Notes under the pieces: generated by a model
Databases searched by the model: none
What the model was told of the DNA's origin: nothing
What the model saw: the letters and a program-made list of their open reading frames with translations, nothing else
Translations under genes and position numbers: made by a program
DNA from: Actinomycetes bacterium
GTDB taxonomy: Bacteria > Actinomycetota > Actinomycetes > Actinomycetales > Microbacteriaceae
Direction of reading: 5' to 3'
Assembly (NCBI GenBank): GCA_023457615.1
Contig: JAEWKY010000306.1
Span: forward strand, 1-5,773
Length of the DNA: 5,773 nt
Part shown: positions 5,384 through 5,773 of the stretch, in pieces
Layout of the letters: each line of letters opens with the position of its first letter
Numbering within the stretch: position 1 is the first letter of the stretch

Positions 5384-5402
5384 TTCGACGCCGAGAGTCG
5401 AA
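5384..5402. repeat. Inverted repeat TTCGAC-N7-GTCGAA upstream of the oxidoreductase
   Basis: Perfect 6-base arms, TTCGAC (5384-5389) and GTCGAA (5397-5402), flank seven bases. Measured on the minus strand it sits 39-57 bases before the oxidoreductase start, at or just above the expected -35, where an activator or repressor could bind. It also shares the GTCGA/ATCGAA wording of the adjacent repeats, so it may be a decayed copy of them instead. Confidence 0.4.
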
Positions 5403-5414
5403 GGTGCTACGCCC

Positions 5415-5503
5415 CCGCGTGTCGAGTGCCGCGCGCCGCGGTGTATCGAAACCCCGCCCACCGCGGGTTGAGTGCCGCGCGCCGCGCGGTGTATCGAAAC
5501 CCC
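5415..5503. repeat. Two near-tandem REP-like intergenic repeat copies
   Basis: Copy 1 spans 5415-5455 and copy 2 spans 5461-5503. The cores, GAGTGCCGCGCGCCGCG followed by GTGTATCGAAACCCC, are identical except for a CG dinucleotide inserted in copy 2; the upstream CCGCG..GT..GAGTG part matches with two changes. Copy 2 can fold, with outer arms GGGTT (5465-5469) and AACCC (5498-5502) and an inner stem CCGCGC (5475-5480) with GCGCGG (5484-5489). Copy 1 keeps a shorter inner stem, CCGCG-CGC-CGCGG (5429-5441), but lacks the left GGGTT. The layout GGTTGAG-(GC hairpin)-ATCGAAACC resembles intergenic repeats I recall in Microbacteriaceae genomes. ACCCCGGGGT (5504-5513), a palindrome, abuts copy 2. 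Confidence 0.8.
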
Positions 5504-5544
5504 ACCCCGGGGTCAACGCCTCTCCCCCTCGGCACGCCTCTGCG

Positions 5545-5556
5545 TACCGTGGCCGC
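5545..5556 (+). promoter_or_regulatory. Candidate leaderless -10 element, TACCGT-N6-ATG
   Basis: TACCGT (5545-5550) matches TANNNT and is followed by six bases (GGCCGC) and the ATG at 5557. There is no Shine-Dalgarno before this ATG. The arrangement mirrors that of the divergent oxidoreductase gene. Confidence 0.5.
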
Positions 5557-5773
5557 ATGGCGGCGACCGAGCTGTGGCTCACGCGACACGGGGAGAGCGC
5601 GGGCAACGTCGCGGCGGCGCGCGCCGAGGCGAACGGCGACCCTCGTCTCGCGATCGACGTGCGCGACGCCGACGTGCCCCTCACGGCGACGGGCGTCGAG
5701 CAGGCGGAGGCGCTCGGAGCCTGGCTCGCCGAGCAGCCCGCGCCGCCGGCGGCGGTGTGGGCGTCGCCGTTCC
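5557..5773 (+). CDS. Histidine phosphatase (phosphoglycerate-mutase-like), 5' part only
   Basis: The first 72 residues are present and the gene runs off the window. LWLTRHGESAGN (6-17) contains the RHG(E) signature; His11 is the phosphorylated catalytic residue and Arg10 a phosphate ligand. DADVPLTATGVEQAEALGAWLAE (37-59) is the usual second segment, and VWASPF (67-72) leads into the expected SSPxxRA region. The family covers phosphoglycerate mutases, broad phosphatases and related enzymes, and its members cannot be told apart from this N-terminal part alone. About 20 residues between the two motifs are longer than in classic cofactor-dependent mutases, which speaks for a phosphatase-type member. 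The start is supported by the motif position and the TACCGT hexamer upstream. Confidence 0.9.
   Translation, partial: MAATELWLTRHGESAGNVAAARAEANGDPRLAIDVRDADVPLTATGVEQAEALGAWLAEQPAPPAAVWASPF

Noticed and set aside
5415..5503. CRISPR array
   Set aside because: Only two imperfect copies with a 5-base gap; no spacers and no cas genes.
5346..5684. N-terminal extension of the oxidoreductase up to base 5684
   Set aside because: The extra 113 residues cross the repeats and the antisense of the histidine phosphatase start, and the FAD motif should lie near the N-terminus. The ATG at 5345 fits.

Overview
The window looks like ordinary chromosome from a very GC-rich actinobacterium. In every gene the third codon positions are almost all G or C, GTG is used as a start, and several genes appear to have leaderless starts. 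The gene complement and an intergenic repeat of the GGTTGAG...ATCGAAACC type recall Microbacteriaceae, but that family-level placement is an inference from memory. I see no phage genes, transposase, CRISPR array, tRNA or rRNA.

Layout from left to right: (1) a short edge with two perfect palindromes, then a general-stress-type pyridoxamine-phosphate-oxidase-fold protein (101-583, +); (2) a convergent HxlR-family regulator (629-973, -), separated from the first gene by a strong hairpin that probably ends transcription from both sides; (3) a 42-bp divergent control region, then a two-gene operon of a DUF1579-like protein (1016-1486, +) and an LLM-class (luciferase-like) flavin oxidoreductase (1483-2529, +) joined by a GTGA stop/start overlap; (4) a stand-alone EAL-domain c-di-GMP phosphodiesterase (2617-3396, +); (5) a minus-strand operon of a PYROXD2/phytoene-desaturase-like FAD oxidoreductase (3891-5345) followed three bases later by an SRPBCC protein (3438-3887); (6) a 211-bp divergent intergenic region with a near-tandem REP-like repeat; (7) the 5' part of a histidine phosphatase (5557 to the window end, +).

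The best-supported functional unit is the HxlR regulator facing the DUF1579/LLM operon. The regulator has a single cysteine near its N-terminus, and an inverted repeat (CTATG-N5-CATAG) covers its own start codon and a possible -10 of the operon. This suggests locally controlled flavin redox chemistry. The FAD oxidoreductase and SRPBCC pair is a second small redox unit.

A pattern that no single gene explains is that four genes without a well-placed Shine-Dalgarno sequence (101, 2617, 5345 on minus, 5557) each have a -10-like hexamer (TGTGAT, TGTGAT, TACGGT, TACCGT) exactly six bases before the start codon. The two genes with a clear Shine-Dalgarno (1016 and 3887) were not assigned one. I found no convincing new multi-gene system. 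The items most worth checking are the leaderless-start pattern, the HxlR regulon, the REP-like repeats and the shortened loop in the EAL protein.
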